From Aliarcobacter sp. (GTDB lineage Bacteria > Campylobacterota > Campylobacteria > Campylobacterales > Arcobacteraceae), in NCBI GenBank assembly GCA_028688995.1, contig JAQTXB010000009.1:56441-120440 (forward strand): DNA of 64,000 nt. Reading direction: 5' to 3'. Below the pieces are notes generated by a model. The model searched no databases. It was given only the letters and a program-made list of their open reading frames with translations, and was not told where the DNA came from. Both the position numbers and the translations under genes were made by a program. How positions within the stretch are numbered: the stretch's first letter is position 1; every line of letters begins with the position of its first letter. This document shows, one piece after another, positions 16,719 to 25,010 of the stretch.

Positions 16719-18629
16719 ATGGCAAAACATCAATTTCAAACAGAAGTAGGACAATTATTACATTTAATGACACACTCTTTATATTCAAATAAAGAGATTT
16801 TTATAAGAGAACTTGTATCAAATTCAAGTGATGCAATCGATAAATTAAACTATTTAAGATTAACAGATGAAAATTTAAAAGACAAATTCGCAGATTGGAA
16901 AGGTGAAATTAACGTTTCTTTTGACGAAGCTGATAAATCTTTAACTATTTCAGATAATGGTATTGGTATGAATGAAGCTGATTTAATAGCTTCAATTGGA
17001 ACAATTGCAAAATCAGGAACAAAATCATTTGTTGAAAATTTAACTGGTGATGCAAAAAAAGATTCAAACTTAATCGGTCAATTTGGGGTTGGTTTTTATT
17101 CAGTATTTATGGTAGCAAACAAAGTAGATGTTATTACTAAAAAAGCTGGTGAAGAAACTGCTTATAAATGGACAAGTGATGGAACAGGTGAGTTTGATTT
17201 AACAACTGCAATTAAAGAGTCAAATGGAACTGTTATTTACATCAAATTAAAAGATGAAGAAGCAAGTGAGTTTGCATCTAAACACAGAATCAAAAATATC
17301 GTTGGAAAATATTCAAATCATATTGCTTATCCAATTTTCTTAAATTACAATGAAGAAGTAACTGAAACTTTAAGTGAAGAAGACAAAAAAGCTGGAAAAG
17401 AACCAGCAAAAACAACTGAGAGAAGACACGAAAAAATCAATGAAGCAACAGCTTTATGGATGCAACCAAAAGCAAAATTAAAAGAAGAAGATTATAATCA
17501 ATTTTATAAATCAATTTCTCATGATTCAAGCGAGCCAATGCTTACAATTCATACAAAAACAGAGGGTGTAAACGAATATACAACACTTTTCTACATCCCA
17601 AAAACTGCACCTATGGATATGTATAGAGCAGATTTCCAAAGTGGTGTTAAACTATATGTTAAAAGAGTATTTATCACAGACGATGAAAAAGAGTTATTAC
17701 CAACTTATTTAAGATTCGTAAGAGGGATTATTGACTCTGAAGATTTACCTTTAAATGTTTCAAGAGAGATTTTACAAGAAAATAGAATTCTTGCAAACAT
17801 CAAACAAGGAAGCGTTAAAAAAATCCTTGCTGAAATCAAAAAATTATCAAAAGATGAAGAAAAATATGCTGAGTTTGTAGCTCAATATATCAGACCTTTA
17901 AAAGAGGGTGTATATCAAGATTATACAAATAAAGAAGCTATTTTAGAGTTATTAAGATATAAATCATCAAAAACTGAAGCTGGAAAAATGACTTCATTAG
18001 AAGCATATAAAGAAAGAGGGGACACTGAACAAAAAGCGATTTTCTATATCGTTGGTGATAATGAAAAAATCTTAAGAAGTTCACCATTATTAGAGTCTTA
18101 TAACAAAAATAATATCGAAGTTTTAATCTTAGATGATAAAGAAATCGATGAAATCATCACTCCAGCAATTGGTGCATATAAAGAGTGGGAATTTAAAGAT
18201 ATTACAGCTTGTGAGCCTCCAAAAGTAGAACAAACTGAAGAAGAGAAAAAAGAAGTTGAAGAAAAATTCCAAGATATTACTAAAAAAATCAAAGACAAAC
18301 TTGGTGATGCAGTTAAAGATGTAAAAGTTACAAATAGACTTTCTGAGTCTCCATCATGCGTTGTAAAAGATGCAGCAGATGCACAAATGGCAGCAATGGC
18401 TCATATGTTTAGACAAATGGGACAAGCAATGCCTGAATCAGCTCCAATTTTAGAAATCAATCCAGAGCATGAAATAGTAAAAAAACTAAACGGTTGCCCT
18501 GATGAATCAACAATCGAAGATGTATCTTGGATTTTATTAGACCAAGCAAAACTAAGTGAAGGTATGGAAATTACTGATACAGTAGCGTTTGCGAAAAGAC
18601 TTTCAAGAATTACTGCTAAAGCTCTTTAA
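16719..18629 (+). CDS. htpG: Molecular chaperone HtpG (Hsp90)
   Basis: A 636-residue cytosolic Hsp90. The N-terminal GHKL ATPase domain shows all boxes: QTEVGQLLHLMTHSLYSNKEIFIRELVSN with the catalytic Glu and Asn, DNGIGM near residues 80-85, GTIAKSGT, and GQFGVGFYS near 124. The middle domain includes GVKLYVKRVFI and RGIIDSEDLPLNVSRE. The C-terminal dimerisation domain ends in a plain helix with no eukaryotic MEEVD tail. The length is normal for bacteria. AGGAGA at 16707-16712 precedes ATG 16719. An upstream CIRCE element suggests HrcA repression, and a terminator follows at 18739-18773. Confidence 0.97.
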   Translation: MAKHQFQTEVGQLLHLMTHSLYSNKEIFIRELVSNSSDAIDKLNYLRLTDENLKDKFADWKGEINVSFDEADKSLTISDNGIGMNEADLIASIGTIAKSGTKSFVENLTGDAKKDSNLIGQFGVGFYSVFMVANKVDVITKKAGEETAYKWTSDGTGEFDLTTAIKESNGTVIYIKLKDEEASEFASKHRIKNIVGKYSNHIAYPIFLNYNEEVTETLSEEDKKAGKEPAKTTERRHEKINEATALWMQPKAKLKEEDYNQFYKSISHDSSEPMLTIHTKTEGVNEYTTLFYIPKTAPMDMYRADFQSGVKLYVKRVFITDDEKELLPTYLRFVRGIIDSEDLPLNVSREILQENRILANIKQGSVKKILAEIKKLSKDEEKYAEFVAQYIRPLKEGVYQDYTNKEAILELLRYKSSKTEAGKMTSLEAYKERGDTEQKAIFYIVGDNEKILRSSPLLESYNKNNIEVLILDDKEIDEIITPAIGAYKEWEFKDITACEPPKVEQTEEEKKEVEEKFQDITKKIKDKLGDAVKDVKVTNRLSESPSCVVKDAADAQMAAMAHMFRQMGQAMPESAPILEINPEHEIVKKLNGCPDESTIEDVSWILLDQAKLSEGMEITDTVAFAKRLSRITAKAL

Positions 18630-18749
18630 AAGAGCTATTTGCATAAATCTTCTGCGTTGAAGTAAACTTTTTGTTCAATCACGTACTAATTGTACGCTCA
18701 ATCACAAAAATTTTACTTCGCCTTGAATCTTCATACAACTAGCTCTTTT
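18628..18749 (+). repeat. Long imperfect inverted repeat downstream of htpG
   Basis: The two halves are imperfect reverse complements over about 55 nt each, around a centre GTAC-TAATT-GTAC (about 18683-18695). Matching blocks from outside inwards are AAAAGAGCTA/TAGCTCTTTT, GAAGTAAA/TTTACTTC and CGTAC/GTACG, plus TTCAATC-like segments. It begins inside the htpG stop codon. No ORF runs through it. It could be a REP-like palindromic element, a processing hairpin, or part of an attenuating 3' structure. Confidence 0.6.
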
Positions 18750-18773
18750 AAATATTAAGAGGGCTAGTTTTTT
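18739..18773 (+). terminator. Rho-independent terminator of htpG
   Basis: CTAGCTCTTTTAA, a 3-nt loop, TTAAGAGGGCTAG, then six T residues. The 13-bp stem uses two G-U pairs in RNA. Its left arm is also the right arm of the larger inverted repeat, so the two structures compete. Confidence 0.85.
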
Positions 18774-18844
18774 AATATCTAATTTAATTATCTTCATAGT
18801 TCATAAATAATATAATCTTTTAAAATTATTTATTAGGCTCTTTT

Positions 18845-20167
18845 ATGTTAAAACAAATCCTTCCTTTATTATTTATCTTAATATTTTCAATAAATCTATT
18901 TGCCGAAAGCCACGATATTCATAAAGATATATTAGATATAAAACTTCAAATTCAAGAAATTAAGCTTACAGATGCACGAGATGAAAGAGAAAAAAAGATT
19001 GAAAATCTTGAAAAAGATATAAAAGAATTAGAAGAAAAATTTAATCAAAATAATGTTGATAAAAAAGAAATAGATGGGAAACTAGAAAAAACTAAAGATA
19101 TTATTGAGAGACAAGATTTAAGATTAGATGATTTGAATTTTTATTTAGCTTTATATGGATTTTTAATTACTATTTTACTTTTTGTAGCTTCTTATCTTTC
19201 TTATAGATTTACATCAAGTAGTGCCAGTAAAATTGTACAAAATTGGATTAAAGAAAATAAAGAAGAAATATTAGAACCTATTAGAAATGAAGCAAAAGAT
19301 TTACAAAAAAATATTGAAAAACAAGCTCTTAGCTTGTACCAAGAACAATTAAAAGAATTTAGAATTGAAGATAAATTAGATGAAAGTCAAAAAAAGAATC
19401 AAAAATTAATATTAGAAAAAGTAAATGAAATATTAGAAAAAAAAGAAAAAAATGAATATACATTTGATGATTGGTATTCAAAATTTTTAAATCTAAAAAA
19501 TGATAAAAATCATGTAAATAGAGCAATATATTTTTTAGAAAAAGCACTAATTCATGCTACTACAAATGAAGAAAAAGCAAAAGCAATATTTAATAAAGCT
19601 CTTTTTTATGGGAATAATATTTCTAAAGAAGAATCAATTAAAATTTATGATGAATTGATTGAAAAATTCAATACTTCTAGCGAGCAAAAAGTGTTAGAAT
19701 TCATTTCTATTAGTTTGTATAATAAAGCTAATGAATATGGAAGACTTAAAGAATATAAAAAATCACTTATTACTTATAATAAATTAATTGAGAAATTTCA
19801 GAATTCACAAAATAATTATATACTAGCTATTGTATTAGATGGACTAATTAATAAATTAGAAATAAATTTGTTTCAGAATATTGAAAATGATAAAAATGAT
19901 ATAGATTTAGTATCTAAATTAATTATAAATGATAATTCGAAATTACTACAAATTGAAATGCTTAAAATTATTAAAAAAGGTATTAATCAAGATGTAGATG
20001 AAGAAGTAAAAGATTGGAAAATAAAATTTAAAGATATGAAATTTAAGAATTGGTCATTTAATGAGTTAAAAACTTGGGCTGAAACTTTAGAAGGTGAAGT
20101 AAAAGAAAGAATATTAAAATATATAGATATATTTGAAAATCATAATAAAAATATAGATGGAAAATAA
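18845..20167 (+). CDS. Exported coiled-coil and TPR-like membrane protein, unknown
   Basis: A 440-residue protein I cannot name. A Sec signal peptide (residues 1-20, cut after NLFA) precedes a heptad-rich coiled coil (about 25-95, with KKIENLEKDIKELEEKF). A membrane helix lies at about 97-120 (FYLALYGFLITILLFVASYL), then a second coiled coil (130-215), then a helical repeat region (215-340) whose segments YFLEKALIHATTNEEKAKAIFNKA and YKKSLITYNKLIEKF have TPR spacing. The likely topology is a periplasmic coil and a cytoplasmic TPR-like scaffold (inference). GGCTCTTTT is a poor Shine-Dalgarno. Its AAA/GAA-rich codon use is slightly more AT-rich than its neighbours'. A GNAT gene follows after 2 nt. 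Confidence 0.6.
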   Translation: MLKQILPLLFILIFSINLFAESHDIHKDILDIKLQIQEIKLTDARDEREKKIENLEKDIKELEEKFNQNNVDKKEIDGKLEKTKDIIERQDLRLDDLNFYLALYGFLITILLFVASYLSYRFTSSSASKIVQNWIKENKEEILEPIRNEAKDLQKNIEKQALSLYQEQLKEFRIEDKLDESQKKNQKLILEKVNEILEKKEKNEYTFDDWYSKFLNLKNDKNHVNRAIYFLEKALIHATTNEEKAKAIFNKALFYGNNISKEESIKIYDELIEKFNTSSEQKVLEFISISLYNKANEYGRLKEYKKSLITYNKLIEKFQNSQNNYILAIVLDGLINKLEINLFQNIENDKNDIDLVSKLIINDNSKLLQIEMLKIIKKGINQDVDEEVKDWKIKFKDMKFKNWSFNELKTWAETLEGEVKERILKYIDIFENHNKNIDGK

Positions 20168-20169
20168 CA

Positions 20170-20649
20170 ATGCCCCTAAAAATAAGAAATGCAACCCCAA
20201 AAGACTCCCAAACAATCTTCAATTTTATAATGGAACTAGCCATTTATGAAAAAGCACCAAATGAAGTAAAAACAACAGTAGAAGAGATTGAAAAATCACT
20301 TTTTTCTCCAAATGCAACTGCTAAAGCTCTGATTTGTGAAGAAGATGGAATTGCTATTGGTTTTGCTGTTTATTTTTACAATTACTCAACTTGGCTTGGA
20401 AAAAAAGGTATTTATCTTGAGGATTTATATGTAAGTGAATTAAAAAGAAAAAGAGGTGCTGGAAAAGCTCTTTTAAAATTTTTGGCACAAAAAGCTATCG
20501 AAGAAAATTGTGGGCGATTTGAGTGGTCTTGTTTGGATTGGAATACTCCATCAAGGGAATTTTATGAAAGTTTTGGTGCTCTTGCAAAAACTGAATGGAT
20601 TGGTTATAGACTTGAGGGTGAGGCCTTAGAAAAGTTTGCTAATAATTAA
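20170..20649 (+). CDS. GNAT N-acetyltransferase, diamine acetyltransferase-like
   Basis: A 159-residue acetyl-CoA-dependent acetyltransferase. The N-terminus KIRNATPKDSQTIFNFIMELAIYEKAP and the core GIYLEDLYVSELKRKRGAGKALLKFLA (motif A, with the acetyl-CoA pyrophosphate loop RKRGAGKAL), followed by CGRFEWSCLDWNTPSREFYESFGA, match the SAT1/SAT2-like group that acetylates polyamines or thialysine. The exact substrate is not certain. It starts 2 nt after the preceding gene, so it is probably translated from the same mRNA. Confidence 0.85.
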   Translation: MPLKIRNATPKDSQTIFNFIMELAIYEKAPNEVKTTVEEIEKSLFSPNATAKALICEEDGIAIGFAVYFYNYSTWLGKKGIYLEDLYVSELKRKRGAGKALLKFLAQKAIEENCGRFEWSCLDWNTPSREFYESFGALAKTEWIGYRLEGEALEKFANN

Positions 20650-20720
20650 ATAATATTAATTACATAATTATTTTACAATTAGTCACTAAACTATAGTATA
20701 CTAAAATAAAAGGTTCTAAA

Positions 20721-21302
20721 ATGGGTATGATTATTGATGCTTTTGATTCATTTTTTAAAACAATAAAAAAACTATCAAGACCTTATTTTAGTCTTGAAGA
20801 AAACGAGTTAAAATTTAAAATCGATTCTGATACTTTTTATATATTTCCCATTACAAACATTGAAACAAAAACAAGATATGACTCTTATGTTTTAGAAGCT
20901 TATACTTTAAAAGCTGATAATTTACATGTGGAGTATATTCACACAGCCGATGATATTTCTTGGAATGGACAAGCTTTATCTTTTTTTAAAGATTTACTAA
21001 AAGAGAGTATAAAAGCAAAATCTATGGAGTTGTTAGAGCAAAAAGAGTTTGGTCATTATGAATTTTTGGTTTACAAAATTGATAACAATTTTACTTTGAA
21101 TATTATATATATTTATGAAGTAAATAAAGAAGTTTTTATAGTAGATACAAAAGGTGAGCTTTATGAAAATTTATTGAAGAATTTTGATAAAACTTACGAA
21201 TATAACTTTGAGAGAAAAGAAATCAATTCAATAGATTTAAATTTTAGTTTAGTAAAAAATAATACTATGAAAAGTTACTTTGCTCTACAAAGTGGTGATT
21301 AA
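20721..21302 (+). CDS. Hypothetical cytoplasmic protein, 193 aa
   Basis: I do not recognise this protein. It has no signal peptide or membrane helix and is predicted alpha/beta, with alternating strands (LKFKIDSDTFYIFPI, FLVYKIDNNFTLNIIYIY) and a central amphipathic helix rich in Lys and Glu. The ATG at 20721 has AAAGG about 7 nt before it. A TATACT/TAAAAT-like -10 lies near 20695-20706. It is convergent with the DUF4197 gene, with only 9 nt between them. Confidence 0.55.
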   Translation: MGMIIDAFDSFFKTIKKLSRPYFSLEENELKFKIDSDTFYIFPITNIETKTRYDSYVLEAYTLKADNLHVEYIHTADDISWNGQALSFFKDLLKESIKAKSMELLEQKEFGHYEFLVYKIDNNFTLNIIYIYEVNKEVFIVDTKGELYENLLKNFDKTYEYNFERKEINSIDLNFSLVKNNTMKSYFALQSGD

Positions 21303-21311
21303 GAAAAAATC

Positions 21312-22121
21312 TTATTTCCCAAACACTTGTTTTAATAATGAACTTGTTTGTGCAACAGGATTAGTTCTAATTTCTGCTTCTTTTTGTGCAATCATAGTAA
21401 ATAATCCCTCAATAGCTTTTGCTGTTACAAACTCATCTAAACTCTCATTTGAGTTTCCAGGAATATATGAATCAACTCCAAAGCTTTTTGCCATTCCCAT
21501 TACATTACTATTTTGTGTTATACCACCTGTAGTTGATTTAAATACATTATTAAGGGAATCATAATAAGTAGCAACTTGATTCTCTTTCATACTCTCTTGA
21601 ATAATTGGGTTTATTGATTTCTTTAGTGATTCAGTTGTATTTGCTTTGAAATATTCTGTTGCTGCATTATTTCCACCTGCTAGGATTTTTTGAGCATCTG
21701 TAAGTGACATTTTATCAATAGCAGCCATAAAAATTTCTGCTGTTTTTGGAGCCGCTTTTGAAGCTGCTGTATTCATTGAGTTTATTAAATCATCAGCCAT
21801 TTTATCTCCACCAGCTTTTCTAATTAAGGATTCTGCACTAGATAGATTATTTGGAAGGGGAATTTTTACAGCTTTGTTATTTAAATAACCATCATTTGCA
21901 CCTAATTGTTTAACTGCAAAACCAACACCAGTTTTTAAGGCTTCTTTTAATCCACTAGAAACCGTAGCATTGTCAAGATTATTGTTTGTAGTAGTTGGTG
22001 TTGACGTATTAGTTAATTGTTGTGTAGTATCAAGTACACTTTTTGTAATACTTCCTAAGTCTAAAGCAAATGTAAGTGTTGCACTAAATAGTAATGATGA
22101 AACGATAAGTGATTTTTTCAT
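21312..22121 (-). CDS. DUF4197 exported protein
   Basis: A 269-residue protein with a Sec signal peptide (1-19, cut after TFA), then a Thr/Asn-rich linker (QLTNTSTPTTTNNN). The DUF4197 domain covers about 52-265: SSGLKEALKTGVGFAVKQLGANDGYLNN, KIPLPNNLSSAESLIRKAG, and a helical C-terminus with DAQKILAGGNNAATEYFK. DUF4197 proteins are periplasmic and have no assigned biochemical role. The start follows AGGAA, and the gene diverges from the ATA-start gene with overlapping -10 boxes. Confidence 0.88.
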   Translation of the reverse strand: MKKSLIVSSLLFSATLTFALDLGSITKSVLDTTQQLTNTSTPTTTNNNLDNATVSSGLKEALKTGVGFAVKQLGANDGYLNNKAVKIPLPNNLSSAESLIRKAGGDKMADDLINSMNTAASKAAPKTAEIFMAAIDKMSLTDAQKILAGGNNAATEYFKANTTESLKKSINPIIQESMKENQVATYYDSLNNVFKSTTGGITQNSNVMGMAKSFGVDSYIPGNSNESLDEFVTAKAIEGLFTMIAQKEAEIRTNPVAQTSSLLKQVFGK

Positions 22122-22158
22122 GAATTTTCCTAATATTTTTTGTAATTTTTAGATTTAC

Positions 22159-22168
22159 ATTATATAAT
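22159..22168. promoter_or_regulatory. Overlapping divergent -10 boxes
   Basis: ATTATATAAT reads as TATAAT on both strands: 22163-22168 for the rightward gene at 22204, and 22159-22164 for the leftward DUF4197 gene. The two promoters should compete for polymerase. Neither has a clear -35. Confidence 0.5.
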
Positions 22169-22203
22169 AGAGTTAATGCAATAATTGTGAAAAAGGATTT
22201 AAA

Positions 22204-22644
22204 ATAGAACTAATTAACGAAATCTCTAATTTTATTTATAGTTTCAAAAATAAAATAATAGAAGCACCACAAATCGCTGAAAAATATGATGAACAAATAT
22301 CTTCTTTTGCAAATGAATTAAGAAAGTTAGAATTAGATAAAGAGTGTGAAGAGAATTTTTTAATAATTCTTGGATATTCATATAGACTTGATGATATTTC
22401 TCAAAGACTATTTTTTACTTTTTCAGAAGCTGTTTATGCAATTGATTTAGATAAATTAATGAGAAATGAAGACTCTTTAAAATTAAACTCTATTGTTTAT
22501 ATTTTGGTCTTAGAAACAATCATAAATGAGTATAAAACAAAAGAAGTAAATATGGAGCAAAAACAAAAAGCTCTTGAAGTTTATAAAAAAATAGAAGAGA
22601 GAAAAGCAGCAGAAAACAAAAAGTATCATATGTATCAATACTAA
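22204..22644 (+). CDS. Hypothetical helical protein with a probable ATA start codon
   Basis: The frame is open from an upstream in-frame stop near 22174 to 22644. It contains no ATG, GTG or TTG until 22459, yet the protein before that point looks coherent and helical (ELINEISNFIYSFKNKIIE, then DLDKLMRNEDSLKLNS). A strong AAAAGGA at 22191-22197 sits 6 nt before ATA at 22204, exactly where a start codon should be. From there it is 146 residues long, soluble, alpha-helical, and ends in a Lys/Glu helix with KYHMYQY. The function is unknown. pxpA follows 13 nt later and may be co-transcribed. An annotation starting at 22459 would give only 61 residues with no Shine-Dalgarno. Confidence 0.6.
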   Translation: MELINEISNFIYSFKNKIIEAPQIAEKYDEQISSFANELRKLELDKECEENFLIILGYSYRLDDISQRLFFTFSEAVYAIDLDKLMRNEDSLKLNSIVYILVLETIINEYKTKEVNMEQKQKALEVYKKIEERKAAENKKYHMYQY

Positions 22645-22657
22645 ATAGGAATAAGCT

Positions 22658-23392
22658 ATGAAAATAAAATTAAATTGTGATATGGGTGAGAGTTTCGGTA
22701 TTTGGAAAATGGGAAACGATGAAGAGATTATGCCTTATATTGATATGGCAAATTTAGCTTGTGGTTTCCATGCAAGTGACCCAGTTAATATGAGTAGAAG
22801 CGTAATCCTAGCAAAAAAATATAGTGTCTCTATAGGAGCTCATCCTTCATATAACGATTTATTAGGTTTTGGAAGAAGAACAATGTTATGTTCACTGGAA
22901 GAGATAAAATCTATTATTTTATACCAATTAGGAGCTTTAAATGCCTTTTGTAGAGCAAATGGTATGGTTATCTCTTATGTAAAACCTCATGGTGCTTTAT
23001 ACAATGATATGATGAGAGATGAAAATATTTTCAAAGCAATATTAAATGCAATTTCATCTTTTAACAAAAATATAAAACTTATGGTTTTATCAGGTCCAAA
23101 AAACGAAGAGTATGAATATACAGCAAGACTTTATGATATAAAACTTATTTTTGAAGTATTTGCAGATAGAAACTATAATGATGATGGAACTTTAGTTTCA
23201 AGAATGGAAGAGAATGCAATTATTCATGAGGATTTAGATGTAATAGCAAGAGTTATGAATCTAAAAGAGAGAAGTTTTGTGACAAGTGTAAATGGACATA
23301 AAATTTTTCTAAAAAGTGATTCTATTTGTGTTCATGGAGATAATGATAAAGCTCTGGATTTTATAAAATTAGTGAGAAAAACTCTTCTTTGA
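22658..23392 (+). CDS. pxpA: 5-oxoprolinase subunit A (LamB/YcsF family)
   Basis: Subunit of the ATP-dependent 5-oxoprolinase that opens pyroglutamate (5-oxoproline) to glutamate. The 244-residue protein shows the family opening LNCDMGESFGIW, then DMANLACGFHASDP, SIGAHPSYNDLLGFGRR, YVKPHGALYNDM and a late EVFADRNYNDDGTLVSR. Its stop overlaps the pxpB start by 1 nt (TGATG), and pxpB and pxpC follow in the usual order. Spontaneous 5-oxoproline from glutamine and glutamate would be salvaged this way, feeding the glutamate pool used by the dehydrogenase at the left end. Confidence 0.95.
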   Translation: MKIKLNCDMGESFGIWKMGNDEEIMPYIDMANLACGFHASDPVNMSRSVILAKKYSVSIGAHPSYNDLLGFGRRTMLCSLEEIKSIILYQLGALNAFCRANGMVISYVKPHGALYNDMMRDENIFKAILNAISSFNKNIKLMVLSGPKNEEYEYTARLYDIKLIFEVFADRNYNDDGTLVSRMEENAIIHEDLDVIARVMNLKERSFVTSVNGHKIFLKSDSICVHGDNDKALDFIKLVRKTLL

Positions 23393-24066
23393 TGAGGTTT
23401 AACATTGCAAGTGTTGATTCCTTAATCATATATTTTGGTGATTCAATAAGTGAAGAAACTTCTGCAAAAGTAAAAAAAGCCTACAACTCTATAAAAGCTC
23501 TTAATCTTGAAGGTTTAATTGAAATTATTCCTTCTTATACTTCTATTTTTATCTCTTTTGATATTTTTAAATATGAATATGAAAGTCTAAAAATCTTACT
23601 TGAAAACTCTTTAAATTTAAATATAAAAGAAAATTTTGAAGAAAAGATTATTTCAATAGATGTTTATTATGGTTTAGAAGTTGGCTTGGATTTAAAAAAA
23701 ATTAGTTTTGAAAAGAAACTTAGTATTGAGGAGATTATTCAAATTCACTCTTCAAAAATATATGATGTTTATGCAATAGGATTTTTACCTGCATTTGCAT
23801 ATCTTGCAAGTGTAGATGAAAAGATTGCAACATCAAGACTTAAAACTCCAAGAAATCAAATAGCAAAAGGAAGTGTTGCAATTGCCGATACTCAAACAGC
23901 CGTTTATCCACAAAACTCACCAGGTGGTTGGAATATTATTGGAAAAACAGCTTTTGAATTATTTGATAAAAAATTAGGAAATTTATCAATTTTTGAAGTT
24001 GGAAATAGAGTAAAATTTAATTCTATCTCAAAAGAAGAATTCTTATCTCAAGGTGGAATTTTATGA
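23392..24066 (+). CDS. pxpB: 5-oxoprolinase subunit B (KipI family)
   Basis: A 224-residue second subunit of the oxoprolinase, from ATG 23392, which overlaps the pxpA stop; the in-frame TTG one codon earlier is less likely. Diagnostic segments are the N-terminal SVDSLIIYFGD, GFLPAFAYLASVDEKIATSRLKTPR, KGSVAIADTQTAVYPQNSPGGWNIIGKT, and a final KFNSISKEEF. It overlaps pxpC by 4 nt (ATGA). KipI in Bacillus also inhibits the kinase KinA, but in a three-gene pxp operon the metabolic role is the straightforward reading. Confidence 0.95.
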   Translation: MRFNIASVDSLIIYFGDSISEETSAKVKKAYNSIKALNLEGLIEIIPSYTSIFISFDIFKYEYESLKILLENSLNLNIKENFEEKIISIDVYYGLEVGLDLKKISFEKKLSIEEIIQIHSSKIYDVYAIGFLPAFAYLASVDEKIATSRLKTPRNQIAKGSVAIADTQTAVYPQNSPGGWNIIGKTAFELFDKKLGNLSIFEVGNRVKFNSISKEEFLSQGGIL

Positions 24067-25010
24067 GTTTAAAATTAATAAATAATCCTTTTTTTGTGAC
24101 TCTTCAAGACCTTGGAAGATTTTCATATGCTCATATTGGAGTGACAAATTCAGGTGTTATGGATGAATATGCTTATTTTATTGCTAATAAATTATTAGGA
24201 AATTCCCTTGATACAAATATTTTAGAAATAGGGTGTTCAAATGTTATTTTTAAAGTAAATAAAAATACAAAAATATCAATAACTGGTGCATTTTGTGAGT
24301 TTTATATTAATGATGAATTAAAACAAACATGGCAAAGTTTTGAAGTTAAAAAAAATGACATTATAAAAATTGGAAAAATTTTAAGTGGAAATTGGATTTA
24401 TCTTACAGTAAGTGGTGGTTTTTTAATAGATAAAGAGTTTGGAAGTAATAGTTTAACTATAAAAGAGAATTTGGGTGGAATTAACGGATCTAGATTAAAA
24501 AAAGCAGATATTTTACTTTTTAATAAAAGTAAAAAATTTAATAAAACATTTTTAAAAAAAGAGTTTATCCCAAAATATGAAGATGAAATAATTTTAAGAG
24601 TTCTTCTTTCTTATCAATATGAAAACTTTTCAAAACAAGAATTAAAAAAGTTTTTTTCTTCAACTTACATGGTTACTAAAGACTTTAATAGAATGGGTTA
24701 TAAATTAGAAGGAAATCCAATAAAATGTAATATAAGTGGTATTATATCGGAAGGAATTGCTTTTGGTTCTATTCAAATTCCTTCGGATGGACAACCAATA
24801 ATTTTATTAAAAGAGAGACAAACAATTGGTGGTTACCCAAAAATTGGAACGGTTCTAAACATAGATTGTTTTAAACTTTCTCAAGCTAGAGTAAATACAA
24901 AAATAAGATTTCAAGAGATTACATATGTTGAAGCTCTTGAGAAAACAAGAAATTTTTATTCTTCTTGCTCTTTACTTAATAATCTTTCAAAAATCTCTTT
25001 AGATTCTTGA
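24063..25010 (+). CDS. pxpC: 5-oxoprolinase subunit C (KipA, biotin-dependent carboxyltransferase-like fold)
   Basis: A 315-residue third subunit. Recognisable blocks are FVTLQDLGRFSYAHIGVTNSGVMDEYAYFIANKLLGN, LEIGCSNVIF, ISITGAFCEFYIN, WIYLTVSGGF, RMGYKLEG, ISEGIAFGSIQIPSDGQPIILLKERQTIGGYPKIGTV. The last 55 nt overlap, tail to tail, the last codons of a GGDEF-like gene on the other strand, so the sequence after KTRNF is constrained by both proteins and is not typical of the family. Confidence 0.94.
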   Translation: MSLKLINNPFFVTLQDLGRFSYAHIGVTNSGVMDEYAYFIANKLLGNSLDTNILEIGCSNVIFKVNKNTKISITGAFCEFYINDELKQTWQSFEVKKNDIIKIGKILSGNWIYLTVSGGFLIDKEFGSNSLTIKENLGGINGSRLKKADILLFNKSKKFNKTFLKKEFIPKYEDEIILRVLLSYQYENFSKQELKKFFSSTYMVTKDFNRMGYKLEGNPIKCNISGIISEGIAFGSIQIPSDGQPIILLKERQTIGGYPKIGTVLNIDCFKLSQARVNTKIRFQEITYVEALEKTRNFYSSCSLLNNLSKISLDS

